The translations under genes were made by a program, and so were the position numbers. Below, piece after piece: positions 22,633-33,841 of a stretch of DNA of 64,000 nucleotides (the stretch's first letter is position 1; every line of letters starts with the position of its first letter). Under the pieces are notes generated by a model that saw nothing but the letters and a program-made list of their open reading frames with translations, did no database searches and had not been told where the DNA came from. The stretch is from Brevipalpus yothersi (Eukaryota > Arthropoda > Arachnida > Trombidiformes > Tenuipalpidae), in NCBI GenBank assembly GCA_003956705.1, contig QZCP01000048.1, positions 186,001-250,000 on the forward strand, given 5' to 3'.

Positions 22633-24028
22633 TTAAACAATCCTCAACGGATCTTCGTCAGATTTAGATTCAAAGATATCGATCACCTTCGAATTAAGGG
22701 CAGTTCTCAGATCTCCTCTCAATTTTTCCAAGTATCCACGCTCGGTATTCGTGTGCTCACACAAAATAACAGAGGTCTTATTTTGATTCACGGCTTCGAG
22801 TACTTCATGATGACTCATCTCTCCTGTGATGAGTAGATCAACTTTTTGGCCACCCAAAACTGAAGCACCTGAACCAGCACATACTGCGACAGTTTTCAGC
22901 AAGTCATCTAATGTGAAAACAATACAATTAGCTCATTTATATCAACAGAAAGAGGGTGAAAGCGAGAGAAAAAGACAAGAAAACAGAAAATATTATCACA
23001 AAACAATACCTTTTTTGTGAGCGTATGCTACTCGAATTTTATCTTTTCCGACTAGACGTTTAACTTTCTCGATGATATCTGCCAAAACGAGAGGTTCCTG
23101 GAAGGTTCCTCCACGCCCTATTCCAGAATGTAAGATTGGATGCTGGAAGTGATGAGAAAAGAAATGAGAAAAATTAGACTTTCTCACTTGTTGAAACGAA
23201 GTAAAGTCAGCATTGTGAGAATTATCTTCTTTCGCAACTAACCGATTCAAGTTTAGTAATTTTAGTGTCACAGTTTAGCTCTGAGATGGAAAGAGCTTCT
23301 ATTGCTTTAGCCAAATTTTTCTGGCTACATGTCATCCGAATTGTTTCTCCCTCGATCTTGAAACTAAGAGAGAGAAGACAAAAAAAATACACACACACAA
23401 ACAAACAGTTGAGAAAGTGAGAACAAATAAATGTAGCATGGAAAGAATTTGACATGAGAAAAGAATCGTGATCATAAAAAAATACTAACTCTGTGAGAAT
23501 GTCTTTGAGAGATTTAGCACTTTCTGGGCTAATTGGACTGTTAGATTCAGCTTTTACAAGATATGATGATAAATTTTTCGAAAAACTCTGCTTTATAGGC
23601 CATGTTTGGCTTAAATCAAAAGCTGATAGTAGCCAATCATTAATTCCTCCGCTAACAGCATCGAGAGCGGTGTGTGGAGAGTAGATGGCAATTCGATTTT
23701 CAATACACTTCACAATGATTCGCTCTTTCCAATGATTCGAAGATCGCAGAGATTTCAGGGGACGGAATATGGGAGGATGATAACTGATGATAAGCTGTAC
23801 ACCGTTGAGAATAGCTTCATCCAGAACAGATTCGGTGAGATCAATGGTGAGCATTATACGAGATATTGGATCAGGTGAAGATGATGGCTCAACCAGCAAT
23901 CCAACATTGTCCCAATCCTCTGCCAAATGGAGTGGCGCTAACTTGTATAATGTGTCCACCACTTCTCGTAATGTCGGATTCTCAACCGGTGCACCAGATG
24001 ATGGTATATCAGATGTCGAACTGGTCAT
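22633..24028 (-). CDS. NIF3L1: NIF3-like protein 1
   Basis: Member of the NIF3/DUF34 family, a conserved metal-binding protein of unsettled biochemical role found from bacteria to animals. Four coding exons: 24028-23486, 23356-23243, 23142-23010 and 22907-22633, giving 354 aa. Family marks: LAEDWDNVGLLVE near the N-terminus, ISYHPPIF with the metal-binding His, ENRIAIYSPHTALDA, then VAVCAGSGASVL, LLITGEMSHHEVLEA and CEHTNTERGYL. The ATG at 24028 is the first in frame. An acceptor (TTTCAG) at 24110 and a donor near 24357 point to an upstream non-coding exon. Exon 2 uses the acceptor TTCAAG, the only one that keeps frame. Confidence 0.92.
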
Positions 24029-24560
24029 TTTATTCGATTGACCGGCAAGTGTACACAAACCGATAACACAAGTAGTTGTAGTGGTAGAATAAAATTCACT
24101 CTCTTTCACCTGAAAGATTGACGATTTATTTATAGGGAAGACAAAAGATCGATATTTATGTTTCAGACATGTTCACTATCATCGTCTCATGCTTTCTGGA
24201 AAATATATAGTCTATGTGTGTGTGTGTGTGAGAAAGAGGGAAAGAGAGAGAAAAACCAACTACTATTCGATCACGCATACATACACACATGAAAGAATAA
24301 AAATACACACACACACATGATACAGAATCACGAATACTGAAAGTTACTCACTCGGATGTGACGTTTTACACTGATTCCAGAGATTTGGCGAAGCAGCAGA
24401 GGACTAATTCTAAGCGTGAGTCTTATTAACATTCGACGAAAAAAAGAAATATATTTATATTAGCAAACAAACATCACTCGTGAAGACAAATGATTCCTCT
24501 CTTGGGGGCTAACACAGTAAGCGAAGCTATCTCCGGTCTCAGATAGATCAAGAGAGAGGA

Positions 24561-24592
<32 letters not shown>

Positions 24593-25307
24593 GAAGAGAG
24601 TTAAAGGGTTGGAGTGAGAATGATGTGATGAAAATTTCGGTGAGTTAGTATGAAGGCCAGCGAGAAGAGAGAGGTAGAGAGAGATGAAGTGTACAAGGAA
24701 TGATGTCTAATGTACAATCAGTGATGAGTATTGAATCGATCACAATGAAGGGGATGAAAGAGAGAGAGAGAGAGAACGAATATTGATCAATGTTTGAAAG
24801 TCAAAACAAAAACAAATATCACGTGAGGAGCACCGCTGATGGCGCACAAAAGTTGTTGAGAATAAAACTCGAAGAATAATTGTTTCCTTCATTTCCAGTG
24901 GAAGTCTTCCACTGATAATCGTTGCATTTTCAACTTTCCAGAGGATCGATTGGTAATAACAGAACATGATGATGAAGTCGAAAGAGAAAGTTCAATTACG
25001 GCCAAAATAAAGGAGAAATCTGTGAGTATTTTTGATGAGGAGGCATGTGGATTGTTTCATGTTCTCTTGACGATTCGGGGCAAATTCTGATAAAGTCATG
25101 AAATGCTTTAAATTTGTCTCTGACAATCTCTTCAATAGTATGTATTGTTTAAAAATTCCCATTTATTTGGTAGAAATGATGGAACAAGATGACAAAAGTG
25201 TCAGTGGGATCTTTACATAATAAATTAAACAAATATAGGGGAGTGTGAGAAAAATTCACACTCTCTAGATTAGTAAATCTTCAGAACATTAGATTGAGAT
25301 ACACCCG
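24029..25307. other. 5' region of NIF3L1 and 3' flank of clathrin heavy chain
   Basis: The left part holds a probable non-coding first exon of NIF3L1 (about 24357-24420, minus) and its promoter. The middle carries several GA and CA/GT tracts (24213-24243, 24565-24595, 24760-24775). The right end is 3' UTR of clathrin heavy chain, with an AATAAA on the minus strand near 25165. No other gene found. Confidence 0.5.
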
Positions 25308-28300
25308 TTACATCCCTGTGTATCCACCATATTGGTTATAAGCTCCAGGAGCACCTGGAACTGAACCTGTCGGGCCACCGTAAACACCTCCTGGTATTCC
25401 TCCCGGTGGAGCGGTTAACATGAGCTGTGGTTCAGCGGCTGGAGTAAAGAAAGTTTTAGTATTGTGATCATCACAATCTTGACGAGTCAACTTACCATAA
25501 ACTAAACTTGATTGCTGTTGATCTTGAGCACTTTCCTCTAACTTAGCGTCCACTTGCTCTTTGAGTACGTCAATTTTGGTCTGATATTCGCGCATAACGT
25601 TTATGAAGTATGGGAAGGCAAAGTTGATGATATCGTTCCGCCAGGCAAGTTCCATGACAACATCGGGGTGTAGGAGATCGTAACACTGGTACAAGCATGC
25701 AGTGAAGCAAGTGTAGTTCTTTCTTTCCAAGAACCAGTGAAGAAGATCTTCAGCTACTTCTGCCTGTCGTGACTCCGCTGCATACTCCATCGCATCTTTG
25801 TAAAGACCATCTTTCTTACATAACTCGACAGATTGCTGCCATCGGTTATTACCCTTGTATAAGTATGCTGCTATTCTGCGGAATTCAATCAATTCATGTT
25901 TCTCTAATCGTTGAGCGAGTGCTATGTTGTCGAAATTGTCGAAAGCATCAATCGATGTTCTCAGCCCTTGATAATCTTCTTCTTCGATGAGTAAGTTATT
26001 AAGGGCTTCATTGATGGCTTTGTTGTTTAAACTCTGTACTGATCGAAGATAAGCTTTTACCAGTGGTAGATGATTATTCTATTCGACAGAGAGAAAAGCA
26101 ACAATCAGTTAATGATGAACGATGTACTCCACTACAACCAGTTCACTTACCTTGGTAAAGAAGTTTACTGATCGAGTATGATCCATTCTTGGAGCAAGGA
26201 TCAAGAGTAAATCATTAAGCAGCAATGGCTTGTAGTCCAAATAGAACTGAACAGCTTTGTAATATAGCTCGATATTGGCTACTTTTGTAATCATTTCTTT
26301 GAAATGTCCCTCTCTCCAGGCTTCTGTTGGATGATTCATCATGGTTAATACTGCGTTATCGAACTCTTCGTATTTGTCATAGAGGAATACAAGCTCTGAC
26401 CAAAGATGAGCCTGTTCAGCAGCTTTCAGTACTTTAGGAATATTCACTCGAGACCAGAACAATTCAAGATGCTCCTTCATTTTGGATGGTTTGTATTTGG
26501 AATAGAGAATTGCTAATTCGGTGAACATGCCCATGTGAGCTCGTTCAAGACCTGAGAAGAAATGATGAAATGTGTCATGCAATGTTGTAAAATGAAAGAG
26601 TAATCACAAAAGTATGAGTAGATAATTTCTTACCTAGAGCAGCCTCCAGGAGAGAGATGAGCTCTTCGAAGTAGCCTCTGCTTTGATAGTAATTAATCAA
26701 ATCCTCCAACTCATCGGCATGAACAACTATGTGTAATCCACACATTTGAGCAAGACGGAATTCTTCATTGTCAACACAAGCGAAGCAAACTTCTTTCCAT
26801 GTTCGAGTAGAGTTGGCCTTTCGGGCAGAGTCAACTGCTCCTTGGAATTCTTTCAAATGAACTAGAGTGATGGCTAGTCGACCAAAGTTGGAGACGTTGT
26901 TGTAAAGTAGTTTTGCTGGTTCAAAGAGACCATCGTCGAAGCAACGGTCACCGATTCGAGAGATGTCTGCATGATTTGGACCGGAAATGAATTCTTCAAG
27001 ATCTGCCAGTCGCCCAGTCTTTGCATAGGCATATAATAGTTCAGATTCGATGTGCGATTCGCGCGTCTTTTTGCGAGCCATTTGAAGGAATCGCACCAAA
27101 TCTTCCCAATTTCCAAGTTTGTGTGCTGTTTGAACTACGTCCATGTAGCCACCAGGATCACCGGCTTTAATGAAGGAGTCAATAGATTCTTTCACCATTC
27201 CTTCAGCTAGCTGAGCTTTGGCCAGCAAACTCCACACTGCTGGCTCATTACAACGTTCAGCAAATTCATATGCTCTATCCAGGTTCTTGATATTTTCAAT
27301 CAAAACTTGAATGGCTGATGTATTCACTTCGAACTTTTTGAATATAGCAAACGCCTCTTCATACAGTTCATTTTTGATAGCGATGTTAGCTATGTCTGGT
27401 GCATCATAGTTGTCAAGACGATTTATGTATTCCATTACTCGAGTTTTATCGGCTTTTATAGAGGTCAAGATGAGAAGGTTTTGGAGAGTTCTGTGATCGG
27501 AGAATGCTGAGTTATCTAGCACAATCTTCTCTAGAAGCTCGATCAATTCATTTGGAAGGTCGGCTGCCATGAAGGCTTTGACCGTGACTGAGATGTCTTC
27601 AGGATCTTGAGTCTCAGAGAGGGCAGTCTGCACCACTTGGTCAATAAGTTGTCGTCTAAAAGGATTGCTCTCGATCAAAACTTGACCCCAAAGGTCTTGA
27701 TCACGCCTTCTAACCAAGTAACGGGCTTCGGTCTTAAACAATGAGTTCTCATTGCAAACTTCGATGAGTTCCAAGTCACAATGTCCTCGCTCATAGGAAA
27801 CACAGGCCAAATGTGGGTTACGCTTCTCACAATATTTTCCGACGATTTTGCTGTCGTAGAACTTATTTTCTTTAAGAAATCTCTCTGGATTATTGTTTGA
27901 ATCGATGTAGATTTTCGCTAAGGCATTGTGTGTGGCTGCTTCAGTGCATCCTTCATGAAGTCGCATTTCGAGCCATGGTAGAAGAAGCTTGAGACGATTT
28001 CGCTTTTCGACTTCCTCGACCAGCTCATCAGTAGAAAACTGCCCTTTGACCACCATTATCAGTTGCTTGATGACATCTTCAGAACAATCAACATCAAGCA
28101 AACCTCCGATTACCACCGGTAGACGAGCTGGATTTACCTTTTGAACATATATTTCAATATACTTTTGCAGATTGTTTCGGTAGAGATAGAGAACCAAGTC
28201 ATGAACGAAGTCGAATCGATCGCAAACAATGATCAGAGGTAGCTGATCAGTCAACTTGGCTTCCTTCAAGAAATTCTTAACACGCTCAGGATTGTAGTAA

Positions 28301-31099
28301 TTACTCTCGCGACACACTCGCTCTACTTCTTTGATCTGGCCAGTTTTGCAAGCAGCTTGAATGTATTTGAAATGAACTTCAGGATCTTGACTAAAGTTCA
28401 CAATTGAACCGAGGAAGTAAAATAGACCTTCGTAACTTTTGAAAGACTCGAAAAGATCAATGAGAGCAGTAGTTGTCAACTGTTCGTGGTATTTTGTGGC
28501 TATCTGCACACATATCTGAAGATTCTGTCTGATATTGTGTTGAAGCATTGCTTTCAGAGACTCAATTGAATCTTCAACGGAGAGAGTTCCAAAATAATTC
28601 ACTAACCACTCTGGACCGAGGAGATGAGTATGTACGATTGCTCTCTTGATGTCATACAGATCCGTATAATGCTCAAGTGCTCGTTGAAGAAGACCAGCTT
28701 TCTCACACAATTGAGCAACATGAGGTCGATCATAGTGGGTGAACACACCGTTGCCCAGAATGGCATCAGCTACCTTGGGAGCGGTCAGTAAATTCATCTC
28801 CAATAATCTTGTCTGTAAGGCTCCTTGTTCTGGTTTGTTATGCTTCAGAGCCTCTAGTAGGAATACAGTGCATGGTTGAACAAGATTTTGCTCCATAAAC
28901 ACGTCGACCACTTGATTGATATCAGCTAATGGCTCTTCATCTTGTACCAGAAGCTGTGCAAAGGCAGCTCCTTGATCAGGATTAGTTCTCATCACTTGTC
29001 GCAGTATGCTGGTGTAGTCTGGAGTATACCCAACTTTTTTTGCGTACAAAACAATTTTTTGAAATTGTCCAGTCTCGGCAAAACATTGGATAACTTTGTT
29101 TGGAACATTTGCGCGAAGGTATACAGAGAGAGCCAATGTTGGATCTACTGCTTTTACTAGGTCACCCAGTTCTTCACTACACTCAAGCTAATAGAGAAAT
29201 GGAATCATGTATCATAAAATCATTTCAACTGATTGTTTTCCTCTTACCTTGTCATCTTTGAGCCATTTTTCCAACAATTGTTTACGACCTTGCTGTAAAA
29301 CAGGTCTACACAATTCCAATGATTCGAACTTGTTGAGTTGAAAATGATCCAACAGAATACCAAAATACTGAAGAAGAGGTGATGTTTGACCAGTTTGTGT
29401 TGGAACTTGTTGGAATCTTTGTATTGTTTGAGGAGTTCGAAGAATACCTTTGGGTGCAGTAGCAGCTACTTTTGCAGCCTCAGGGTATTGACCGTTTGTG
29501 AACAAGGTGTTAAACTTCCTCACAAACAAATCTTCTGCACCCGGTAAATCGTTTCTTGCAGCTATTCTTAGAGCTAAATCTGGATTGTTTAGAGTAGTGG
29601 TAATGTATGGTATGATATTGTCCTCATCTACACACACAGAGAGAACTTGACCTTTACGATTAACTCCAATTATGCCACTGGTTGGCTCGTAAGGTGCGGT
29701 GACAAATATTGTATCAGCACTTATTCGGTTCATATATATGCAGATGCCTGATTCAATATCATAGAGATGAATATATCCGAATTTGGTGATCAAATAGATG
29801 ATGTCATTTTTCTTAGATATTTGCATTGCTACAGGAAAATCATTTGAACCTTCCGGCGGGAAGAAAACATCCACAGCTTTCTTAGGATATGGCTGATTGC
29901 CTGCTGGTGGTGTACCAACTTCGATGATATGAAGCTGAAATCATGTTAAAGGATGATTCAGCTATGCATCATTGATATCATGTACAAAATACTCAAGAAC
30001 ACAAATGAGTTAGATCCCTTACCTTGCCTCCTTGGGCTGTTCTAGCAGCGAAGCAAAACAATGTTGATGGCTCAGGATTGCTTTCCATTTTAAGTGTTGC
30101 AAATGCTGCAGCATGACCCTCAATGGGTTGACTAACTTTACGTTCGGTAGAATATAACTGCATTGCTCCAACAACACGATTTTGCTATAGAAAAATGGTA
30201 TTGAAAAGCAATCAGTTAGAATTTGCTATGTTTTAAGGAAATATCATTGTACCTGGCCAGATATTCCAATGAGTAGAAGCCATTGAACACGATGATCGGT
30301 TCTATAATTAATAATCTGCTGTCCACTTAATGAGGCATGTCGATCAAACATTTTCAGAGGTTGGGAATCTCCTTCCATGCTCCAATGAAAGACGGCAGTT
30401 TCGGTAACAAGTGCAATGGTATTCACGTTGATCCACTTCCAAAACACCACATCTTCATTCATTGTGTGAGCCTTCATTTTTGATTTCATTTCAATATTGA
30501 AAATTTGTAGGGTCCGCGCAGCCTTCAAGGCGATAACTTTGGATGCAGGATTCATTATGGCTGAATCTGCTGAAATTGGACGTCTAATAGGTGTTGTCGG
30601 GTTGGACATATCGATGATGACAACCTGTGCAGATTCGCCCACCTTCTCTCGGACACAAATAAATTTGTCCGACTCCATGGTGAGAGTATTGAAGGTGATA
30701 TTGGCCGCATTGATACCAATTGAAGTGAGCTACATATAATCAAGAGAGAAAAAAGTAGAAAACAATGTGTCAAGATGAGAGAAGAAGATAAGTTATCAGG
30801 AGCAGCAGGTGGAGAGTGAAAGATAGACATTGAACCATAATGATGGAATGTCTTTTGAGAATATTCTCAATTTCAGTTTGAAATATTGCAAATCTGATCA
30901 TCAAAGGAAATGGGAATAGAAAAAAGTCAAGATAACGCCCCATACTAATGAATTGAAACAGCAAAAAGAGGTGTTTAAAATCGGAAGCTGAGAGAGAGAG
31001 AGAGAGAGAAACAGTAACAGAAAGAGCAGCCTTTTCCACCGGCTACAGCGGGCTTACCTGGAGATGCTCTTGAAATTTGATGGGTAATATTTGGGACAT
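25308..31099 (-). CDS. Chc: clathrin heavy chain
   Basis: The leg of the clathrin triskelion, which coats vesicles at the plasma membrane and trans-Golgi. Seven coding exons join in frame: 31099-31058, 30729-30253, 30184-30023, 29934-29248, 29187-26634, 26551-26151 and 26078-25308, giving 1697 aa, close to the 1675 or so of other animals. The first exon is only 14 codons (MSQILPIKFQEHLQ), the diagnostic N-terminus. The seven-bladed propeller, the helical CHCR repeats and the trimerisation domain follow without a break. The C-terminal tail keeps QLMLT, the Hsc70-binding motif used during uncoating, then a Gly/Pro/Tyr-rich end. Exon 5 (2.55 kb) carries most of the leg. The GAK/auxilin co-chaperone acting on this substrate lies 15 kb away. 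A retroelement sits 180 bp upstream of the start codon. Confidence 0.98.
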
Positions 31100-31265
31100 C
31101 TTGATACACTAAATATAATGGCCCACACCGATCAGTGGCCCACAGATCACAATATTAAGTGTAAATTAAGAGACAATAAAGTATAGAAATATTGATACAC
31201 ATGAGAGCAATGAGATTGATGTTGGCGAATGTCTTTGCCCAAGCTACTTGCTTGCTTATGCTTAA
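31100..31265 (-). promoter_or_regulatory. Chc: remaining proximal promoter / 5' UTR of clathrin heavy chain
   Basis: Only 166 bp separate the clathrin start codon from the 14 bp duplication that flanks the retroelement. This strip must contain the 5' UTR and whatever core promoter was not displaced. No TATA box is evident. Confidence 0.5.
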
Positions 31266-31279
31266 CAGTGTTCAGTTTT
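31266..31279. repeat. target-site duplication, 3' side of the retroelement
   Basis: CAGTGTTCAGTTTT, identical to 38835-38848. The bases on either side differ, so the match stops exactly at the element borders. Confidence 0.85.
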
Positions 31280-31411
31280 ATTGAGGTTTATTAGGGATAC
31301 AAAGAAGGGGGGGTGAGCGGCTTTTCGGTCCTTTTAGACACTGACAGCCTTATTAGGGGGAATTCATTAGAAAGGGGAGTAAAAGTAAAAAGAAAAAGTT
31401 ATGGGAGAAAA

Positions 31412-32242
31412 TTATTTATGAAAGAAATGGCTCTTAGGGGCAGGAATCGTCTTTTCATTAATGATTAAGCCTGATGTCCTCTTTTTGTTTTTCTTTATTA
31501 ACTGTTGATCGGATGGTTCATTTGCGATTCCAGCTTGATGAGCAGCGATAGCCATTCTTGTGTTAACAGGGAGTTCTGAAAGAGAGGGCATTCTTGATAA
31601 TGAAGAGGAAGAGTGTTGGGGCAGAGGCAGGTTAGTGAAATTAGGTGATGACTTTGTAGGTGGAAAAGTAGTTCCTCTATTGCTAGAGTCGAGAATCGGC
31701 AGTTTGGGCATAGAAGTGAATCCTGAAACTTGCATAGTGAGTCAAGAGCCATCGCGCTGACTACAGTCGACGCTATTATCGGCTTGAGACCTTGCCACAT
31801 TAGGTGAAAGGTCAGAATCATGTTTAGTGGAGTCGGAGACGTAATCAGCATCGGTTTTAGTTGAAGTTTTTGTAGCTCTAGCAATCCAATTGTTGTACCA
31901 GTCAGGCTTATTTGAGCTTGCTGCCAATGTTGAAGGATTCTGATTCTTATTATGATTAGGGGATCGGTTAAGGTTGTTGTGGTTAGGTCCATAATCTTGG
32001 GGAGAGGTTGTAATCGTTCTTTCTTGTGAACTGGTGGGGTCTCTAGAAGTATTTTGGTGATGTCTTCTAGGAGGAGATCTTCTGAAGGGATATCCTCGGT
32101 AAGGTCTTCGTCCACGAGATGAGGGATCAAATCCATACCTTCTTTCTCTGACTCTTCTTCCGGCTCGACGATTTCTTCTATGATTGTCCTCATCTTTATT
32201 GAGAAGCACAGACACTAACTGAAGTAATTGATTACCGTCCAT
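31412..32242 (-). CDS. Arg/Ser/Asn-rich Gag-like ORF with an in-frame TGA, overlapping a finger ORF
   Basis: Begins MDGNQLLQLVSVLLNK at 32242, 88 bases after the preceding finger ORF ends. The first 50 residues turn strongly basic (RRNRRAGRRVRERR, then RGRRPYRGYPFRRSPPRRHH), followed by an Asn/Ser/Thr/Pro-rich stretch with KPDWYNNWIARATKT. This composition resembles disordered RNA-binding Gag or nucleocapsid proteins. A TGA at 31744-31742 (context TGA C) ends the first 166 residues; the same frame then runs on for about 108 codons from ATG 31735 to 31412, rich in Ser/Pro and ending with a basic KKNKKR segment. The two halves could be one readthrough product, two products by reinitiation, or one ORF with a nonsense mutation. 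A different frame over 32193-31498 is also open and probably coding. Confidence 0.55.
31498..32193 (-). CDS. overprinted fifth zinc-finger ORF of the retroelement
   Basis: A 231-codon frame lying almost wholly inside the Arg-rich frame. Its C-terminal half holds LLCPNCRFSTLAIEELLFH, then H-x4-H counting from that His, then TCLCP...LHYQEC. This is the same C-x2-C-x12-H-x4-H...C-x-C...H-x3-C pattern as the finger ORFs at 33842 and 32923. Similarity continues beyond the finger: WQG...VVSAM before it parallels WEG...VVKTL of the 32923 ORF, and LTQEWLSLLIKLESQMNHPIN after it parallels LSDDWLKIISDSIN of the 33842 ORF. Such agreement is unlikely by chance, so I take this frame as a true paralogue. 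The N-terminal 60 residues are acidic, as expected opposite an Arg-rich frame. How it is translated (leaky scanning from 32242, or +1 frameshift) is open. Confidence 0.6.
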   Translation of the reverse strand: MRTIIEEIVEPEEESEKEGMDLIPHLVDEDLTEDIPSEDLLLEDITKILLETPPVHKKERLQPLPKIMDLTTTTLTDPLIIIRIRILQHWQQAQISLTGTTIGLLELQKLQLKPMLITSPTPLNMILTFHLMWQGLKPIIASTVVSAMALDSLCKFQDSLLCPNCRFSTLAIEELLFHLQSHHLISLTCLCPNTLPLHYQECPLFQNSLLTQEWLSLLIKLESQMNHPINS

Positions 32243-32330
32243 TAACACAATTGGGAATGAGTTTGAGGGTGATATAAGAATGAATGTGGATAGGCTGCAG
32301 TAGAGATTAGGAATAGAAATGAATCTATCC

Positions 32331-32822
32331 CTATTCATCTGAGGGTGGCGCTGTTTCGTCAAGGAGATCGTATAGATATTCGATTGTATTTTTTTGATCA
32401 ATATTTTCGTTGTCTACGATATTCTTTGCCTTTTTGTATTTTTGGAAAAATTCAATTGGATCTCGAAAAATGCAGCTGACACTACTCTCAGTAAAGTGCT
32501 TGTAATATTCGTAGGATTTGCGGAAGACACGGCCACAAAGACAGCATTTGACGGATTTGAATCGGGGGTTAAAAATCTTGGTGATTTTTTTAATGTCGAA
32601 GACATAAATAAAACCGTTGTAGGCTATGATAGCTTTAGAGCCATAGGGATGTTTTTTATATTCTGATAGAATATGATTGTAATCAACTTTGAAGTAAGAA
32701 GCACTGTATCTGGCAAAGGCTTGTTCCGTGAACTCTTTGACACTTTGATGAACAGAGGAATGGAATCTTTTTCGGACTTTATTGCAAAAGTTGAGGAATA
32801 GAGCATCAATTTTTTCAGACAT
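32331..32822 (-). CDS. retroelement finger ORF 4 (163 aa)
   Basis: Begins MSEKIDALFLNFCNKVRK, 100 bases after the previous ORF ends. The finger is VKCCLCGRVFRKSYEYYKH followed by a Cys seven residues on (ESSVSC). The second half-finger present in the two preceding ORFs is missing. The N-terminal 65 residues are basic and amphipathic; the C-terminus is acidic. The ATGTCTGAAA start resembles that of the ORF at 34408. No known family recognised; it is presumably nucleic-acid binding by analogy. Confidence 0.6.
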   Translation of the reverse strand: MSEKIDALFLNFCNKVRKRFHSSVHQSVKEFTEQAFARYSASYFKVDYNHILSEYKKHPYGSKAIIAYNGFIYVFDIKKITKIFNPRFKSVKCCLCGRVFRKSYEYYKHFTESSVSCIFRDPIEFFQKYKKAKNIVDNENIDQKNTIEYLYDLLDETAPPSDE

Positions 32823-32922
32823 TGTGAATGTACTTTTGATACCAAGAGCTATGATAGAGAAAATACAATTTAATTGATTGTAAAATGAACATTGATAGAT
32901 ATTGAGATATAAGTGGCTCCAT

Positions 32923-33681
32923 CTATTTTTTGGGTTTTAAGTATTTTTTGACTTTGAAATTTTTTCCCACAAAATTTTTTCTCATAGAAAAATACCAACT
33001 TATATCAACAGTATGGTTGATTCTGAGGGGACATTTGAATATGTGGACTTCAAAGTCTTTGAAATAGACGTATTGAAATCCACATTTACACATTTTGGGG
33101 TGGGAATTGTGTTTGTAATTGAAGTGAGAGATAATTAGAGCAAAAGTGGGTTGGTGACAAATACAAAAAGGGCAGTAAAAATTGCCGTCACTGCCTGCTA
33201 GTGTGTGTACTGGGGAGAAAAGAGTTTTGACAACGTCTTCAGATAGGGAGATGGTCTCACCTTCCCACAATTGTACCATGATCTTGAGTATCTGTTTGTT
33301 GTTGAGTCTGCTGAAGTTGTTTTGTTGAAACTTCGGCTCTCTGTTGATATCATTGAAGCTTATCTTGCTACCGGACCAGTGATGAATATAGTTAGCTTTA
33401 CACATGATACTGTTCAGGAACAGTGGATCATTGGTAAACATTGTTCGGAAAGCTTTCCCTTCGGTTGATCTTTTGAATGAGTGTCCCTCATTCAATTTAG
33501 GAATGAAAATTTCACTAATTTCTTGAGGGAGATCGACTTGCTTTGGATGTTGAAAGATATTAGCTTCACTATCGAGGAAGTCAATTTTTTCGGGATTGAC
33601 ATATTCTCCCACATAATTGTTATCATTCATCATTTTGTAGAGATAGTTGTACATCTCTCTCTTATCAATTTCTTCACACAT
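32923..33681 (-). CDS. retroelement finger ORF 3 (252 aa, double finger)
   Basis: The longest of the finger ORFs. Residues 1-130 have no recognisable domain and start MCEEIDKREMYNYLYK. The C-terminal part has ILKIMVQLWEGE, then FYCPFCICHQPTFALIISH with a second His five on, then KMCKCGFQYVYFKDFEVH with a Cys four on: two linked zinc sites. The last 25 residues are strongly basic (KNFKVKKYLKPKK), fitting nucleic-acid binding. Open throughout. Paralogous by eye to the ORF at 33842. Confidence 0.62.
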   Translation of the reverse strand: MCEEIDKREMYNYLYKMMNDNNYVGEYVNPEKIDFLDSEANIFQHPKQVDLPQEISEIFIPKLNEGHSFKRSTEGKAFRTMFTNDPLFLNSIMCKANYIHHWSGSKISFNDINREPKFQQNNFSRLNNKQILKIMVQLWEGETISLSEDVVKTLFSPVHTLAGSDGNFYCPFCICHQPTFALIISHFNYKHNSHPKMCKCGFQYVYFKDFEVHIFKCPLRINHTVDISWYFSMRKNFVGKNFKVKKYLKPKK

Positions 33682-33841
33682 ATTTAAGGATATTGTATTA
33701 TTTGATGAGAGTAAATGAGGACACTCTTTATTTTGAGGATTTAAGAAGAAAATGAAAATAAAGAAGAGAAACAGAAGGAGAATAAGAATAGAAAGTGAGG
33801 AGAGATAGAGAATGTGTAATAAAGATGGCGCTGGTGTTCAT

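Noticed and set aside
32193..32401. Start of the Arg-rich frame at an ATG near 32401
   Set aside because: That would overlap the end of finger ORF 4 and add a stretch with no consistent composition; ATG 32242, after the ORF 4 stop, is simpler.
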